DNA of 64,000 nucleotides from Clostridiales bacterium (lineage in GTDB: Bacteria; Bacillota; Clostridia; Caldicoprobacterales; DTU083): NCBI GenBank assembly GCA_012842605.1, contig DUSN01000062.1, positions 33,542 through 97,541 of the forward strand. Direction: 5' to 3'. Under the pieces are notes generated by a model. It searched no databases, had not been told where the DNA came from, and worked only from the letters and a program-made list of their open reading frames with translations. Made by a program: the position numbers and the translations under genes. How positions within the stretch are numbered: the first letter of the stretch is position 1; every line of letters starts with the position of its first letter. Below, in pieces: positions 61,961 through 64,000 of the stretch.

Positions 61961-62229
61961 GTAATGACCGTAATGATATACCTGAAATTCCGGTTAAGGA
62001 AATTAGCGAAATCCTGGATGTTGTATCAACCAAGGTGCCAAAATTGATTTCAGACCTGATGAAAACTCTTTATTCAGAGGAAACAGGCAGACAGATGGGC
62101 AAGGCAGTAGGTGCATTATACAAAGAGATAGTAGATGCAGGACTGCCTAAGGAAGATGCTCTGGAAATGGCTAAGGATTATATGAATACACTGAAAAACT
62201 TCTCACCCGAAAAAATTATAAACAAATAG
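61957..62229 (+). CDS. hypothetical protein of the ECF operon
   Basis: 90 residues from ATG 61957, with AAGGAG nine bases upstream. It is soluble and helical (V-S-T-K-V-P-K-L-I-S-D-L-M-K-T-L-Y, A-L-Y-K-E-I-V-D-A-G-L-P-K-E-D-A-L-E-M-A-K). Not recognised. It overlaps the stop of the previous gene, so it belongs to the sigma operon. Confidence 0.7.
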   Translation: MSNDRNDIPEIPVKEISEILDVVSTKVPKLISDLMKTLYSEETGRQMGKAVGALYKEIVDAGLPKEDALEMAKDYMNTLKNFSPEKIINK

Positions 62230-62240
62230 CAGGATATGAT

Positions 62241-62468
62241 ATGAAGGCTTTACGAATAGTAATAGGGGTCTTTAGATTAATCGGCAGCTTGTCGCTGTGT
62301 TTTCCAAGGCTGTTCATTAATAGAAGAAAAGGAGCAGCCGCTTTTAAAGAGCAGTTGATCGGGCTTGATCTGGATGCCGATGTTGTGAGTGAACTTGCAG
62401 AATGCTACCAGGATCTTGGGAAGCTGGATAACTGGATACCAAAGAAGTATAAAAACAAAGCCGGGTAA
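62241..62468 (+). CDS. hypothetical protein of the ECF operon, 75 residues
   Basis: A short hydrophobic N-terminus (about 4-22), then a basic patch (N-R-R-K-G-A-A-A-F) and an acidic helix (L-D-L-D-A-D-V-V-S-E-L-A-E-C-Y). It could be membrane attached. Eleven bases separate it from the previous gene and a terminator follows at once, so it is the last gene of the unit. Family unknown. Confidence 0.6.
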   Translation: MKALRIVIGVFRLIGSLSLCFPRLFINRRKGAAAFKEQLIGLDLDADVVSELAECYQDLGKLDNWIPKKYKNKAG

Positions 62469-62494
62469 GCTTTAAACTTCCCGGCATTTTTTTT
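62460..62494. terminator. bidirectional intrinsic terminator
   Basis: GCCGGG (62460-62465) pairs with CCCGGC (62480-62485), followed by ATTTTTTTT on the plus strand. It lies between the convergent ECF operon and rplT. Confidence 0.8.
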
Positions 62495-62852
62495 ATGCAT
62501 TCAGTTTTTCCTTGGCTATTCCAACCAGCTGTGCAAAACCGGCTGCGTCGTTTACCGCCATATCAGCCAGAATTTTTCTGTCTACCTGGATGTCTGCTTT
62601 TTTCAGACCGTTGATGAATCTGCTGTAGCTCAGGCCGTTCAGCCTTGCAGCAGCATTGATCCTTGCAATCCAAAGCTTTCTGAAATCTCTCTTTCTAAGT
62701 TTTCTTCCTGTATATGCATAAGCCAAGGCTCTCATTACGGCTTGGTTGGCCGGACGGAAGTGCCTTTTGCTTGCACCGAAATAGCCTTTGGCAAGCTTAA
62801 GAATCTTTTTATGTTTTTTCCTGGCGTTTACTGCCTTTTTAACTCTTGCCAT
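62493..62852 (-). CDS. rplT: 50S ribosomal protein L20
   Basis: 119 residues, full length. Basic N-terminal arm ([16 protein letters not shown]) and core with [24 protein letters not shown]. It binds 23S rRNA early in assembly and, in Firmicutes, represses its own operon by binding the infC leader. Last gene of infC-rpmI-rplT. Confidence 0.98.
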   Translation of the reverse strand: MARVKKAVNARKKHKKILKLAKGYFGASKRHFRPANQAVMRALAYAYTGRKLRKRDFRKLWIARINAAARLNGLSYSRFINGLKKADIQVDRKILADMAVNDAAGFAQLVGIAKEKLNA

Positions 62853-62873
62853 TTAGTATTACCTCCTTCTGTA

Positions 62874-63071
62874 TTATTTGTAGGGAATCAATTTTCTGAT
62901 GGTCTTTTCTTCCATAGCTGCAACGTATGCACCTTTGCGGAGATTTCTCTTTCTCTTGGAAGACTTCTTAGTCAAAATATGACTCTTATAGGCCTTGGCC
63001 CTCTTTATCTTTCCGGATTTGGTCAAGCTGAATCTCTTGGCCGCTCCGCGGTGAGTTTTCATTTTTGGCAT
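62874..63071 (-). CDS. rpmI: 50S ribosomal protein L35
   Basis: 65 residues, full length, very basic: [14 protein letters not shown] at the start and K-R-K-R-N-L-R-K-G inside. Between infC and rplT as in nearly all Firmicutes. Confidence 0.98.
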   Translation of the reverse strand: MPKMKTHRGAAKRFSLTKSGKIKRAKAYKSHILTKKSSKRKRNLRKGAYVAAMEEKTIRKLIPYK

Positions 63072-63091
63072 TATTGTTTCCTCCTCTCAAG

Positions 63092-63610
63092 CTACTCTTT
63101 TGGTGCTAGAATCATTATCATACTCCTGCCTTCTACCTTAGGTTTACGTTCTACTACCATATCGGCAGTCAGCAATGAGTTGAATGTCTCCATAACCTGA
63201 AAACCGATATCACGATGGGTCATTTCACGCCCACGGAAACGGATAGTCACCTTTACCTTATCGCCGGAACGCAGAAACTTGTCTGCACTCCTTGCCTTGA
63301 CAGCCATATCATGCTCTTCAATGGATGCCGACAGGCGGATCTCTTTAACATCAATTACTTTTTGGTTTTTACGTGCTTCCTTTTCCTTTTTTGCAATCTC
63401 AAACTTATATTTCCCGTAATCCATGATTTTACATACAGGCGGATTGCCTGTTGGTGCAACAAGGACAAGATCCAGCTGTTTTTGATCGGCTATTTCCAGC
63501 GCTTTTTTGGTTGGCATGATACCTAACTGTTCACCGTTGCTGTCGATGACTCTAACTTCCTTGACCCTGATCTCTTCATTAATGGAGAGTTCGTGTTTAC
63601 TGATATTCAT
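63092..63610 (-). CDS. infC: translation initiation factor IF-3
   Basis: 172 residues if started at ATG 63610. N-domain with I-N-E-E-I-R-V-K-E-V-R-V-I and C-domain with K-I-M-D-Y-G-K-Y-K-F-E, V-K-V-T-I-R-F-R-G-R-E-M-T-H. It binds the 30S subunit and checks start-codon pairing. GGAGG is only three bases before the ATG, which is short, but nine bases before an in-frame ATC at 63604 (the third codon). A noncanonical start, as in E. coli infC (AUU), is therefore plausible and would give the usual autoregulation. Downstream of an L20-type leader. Confidence 0.97.
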   Translation of the reverse strand: MNISKHELSINEEIRVKEVRVIDSNGEQLGIMPTKKALEIADQKQLDLVLVAPTGNPPVCKIMDYGKYKFEIAKKEKEARKNQKVIDVKEIRLSASIEEHDMAVKARSADKFLRSGDKVKVTIRFRGREMTHRDIGFQVMETFNSLLTADMVVERKPKVEGRSMIMILAPKE

Positions 63611-63679
63611 TCACCTCCGATATTATTGGTGCCGGTATACTCCCCGGCTTAGATGACTATCCCACTCATTTCAATGTAA

Positions 63680-63798
63680 ATAAAAGGAGTGGGTATAATC
63701 TACCCACTCCAAAAATATGCTGATACATATTATTTGCTTAACCTTGCCTGGCGTGAGCCGGAAGGTGAGAAGTGGATAGCTTCTACTTGTCGCGCAAA
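63680..63798 (-). ncRNA. L20-type leader of infC-rpmI-rplT with attenuator
   Basis: After the promoter the minus strand reads through AGAAGCTATCCACTTCTCACC, partly complementary pieces of an L20 leader, and ends in a perfect 10-bp terminator stem (63686-63695 with 63701-63710, GGAGTGGGTA type) followed by TTTTATTT. In Firmicutes L20 binds this leader and favours termination. The CCACTTCTCACC stretch, which could pair with GTGGGTA, is the likely antiterminator arm. Confidence 0.75.
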
Positions 63799-63799
63799 T

Positions 63800-63829
63800 A
63801 TGATATCACAAGGCATACAGGTGTGTCAA
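63800..63829 (-). promoter_or_regulatory. promoter of the infC operon leader
   Basis: Perfect -35 TTGACA (63824-63829) and TATCAT (63800-63805), 18 bases apart, just after the thrS stop. Confidence 0.7.
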
Positions 63830-63845
63830 CAATTTTTGTTCTGTT

Positions 63846-64000
63846 TTAAAAGGCCTTGTCTTTTATTTCCTTCAGCAGGAGAGCTTTAAAGTCTTCCAGT
63901 TTCATGGTGCCCAGATCCCCTTTGCTTCTTGAGCGGACAGCTACAGTGCCGTTTTCCATTTCCTTATCTCCTATGACCAGCATATAGGGAACCTTTTCCA
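63846..64000 (-). CDS. thrS: threonyl-tRNA synthetase, C-terminal end (truncated by window)
   Basis: Fifty-one codons to TAA 63848-63846. [12 protein letters not shown] and N-G-T-V-A-V-R-S-R, then G-D-L-G-T-M, match the C-terminal anticodon-binding domain of ThrS, which ends shortly after. The bulk of the gene lies to the right. thrS-infC-rpmI-rplT is a standard Firmicute order. Confidence 0.92.
   Translation of the reverse strand, partial: EKVPYMLVIGDKEMENGTVAVRSRSKGDLGTMKLEDFKALLLKEIKDKAF

Overview
This window reads as chromosomal DNA of a spore-forming, low-to-moderate GC Firmicute of the class Clostridia. The evidence is the spoIIAA-spoIIAB-sigF operon next to spoVA genes, an L20-type leader ahead of infC-rpmI-rplT, a pheST T-box, mutS2, zapA, a U32/DUF3656 protein, LexA boxes of the Firmicute GAAC-N4-GTTC type and strong GGAGG ribosome binding sites. 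Most genes lie on the minus strand. No tRNA, rRNA, CRISPR array or prophage was recognised.

Layout. 1-4.3 kb: a split spoVA group (spoVAA, spoVAB, spoVAE plus two small unlisted frames) downstream of the sigma-F operon, which has a consensus-quality sigma-H promoter. 4.4-9.1 kb: ribosomal protein L25 (Ctc), an alpha-oxoamine synthase, a Tyr/Gly-rich probable spore protein and an FtsH-like AAA protease. 9.1-12.4 kb: a long gap with five degenerate 67-bp tandem units, then a class A penicillin-binding protein. 12.5-16.8 kb: helicase/exonuclease pair YprA-YprB (MrfAB-type DNA repair) with a TPR gene. 17.1-23.6 kb: a REP-associated tyrosine transposase (RAYT), then a pyruvate dehydrogenase operon (pdhABC-lpdA) with an FMN-binding split-barrel gene. 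24-31 kb: a Sel1 protein, a membrane protein, a Y-family polymerase under LexA control, an ABC-2 exporter and an alpha/beta hydrolase. 31.3-36.4 kb: a duplicated unknown gene pair (second copy frameshifted), a DUF362 ferredoxin-like protein, a DeoR pseudogene scar, an L,D-transpeptidase and a sugar-binding lipoprotein. 36.4-47.1 kb: a CoA-binding protein, thiI-nifS, two unknown membrane proteins, a two-component system with HtrA, and xylulokinase. 47.1-60.9 kb: mutS2, U32 peptidase, zapA, pheST with its T-box, an rRNA methyltransferase, KtrAB potassium uptake and a glycerophosphodiesterase. 61-64 kb: an autoregulated ECF sigma operon, then rplT-rpmI-infC and the 3' end of thrS.

The most unusual signal is a dispersed 15-bp sequence, GGGGACAGTTCTCAA, found at eight places. 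Copies flank the RAYT gene on both sides, often lie within a few bases after a stop codon, and sometimes recur with a 27-bp period. Four copies sit in frame inside pdhC, where they are translated as Gly-Asp-(Ser/Ile)-Ser-Gln in the linker between the lipoyl and E3-binding domains. The RAYT promoter carries a LexA box nearly identical over about 22 bp to the one before the Y-family polymerase gene, so the transposase appears to be induced by DNA damage. Together these suggest an SOS-inducible RAYT with its own repeat family, one set of which has been absorbed into a central metabolic enzyme.

All calls come from reading the sequence. No database search was run, so family names rest on recognised motifs and gene order. 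Many start codons were moved to the position with a proper Shine-Dalgarno sequence.
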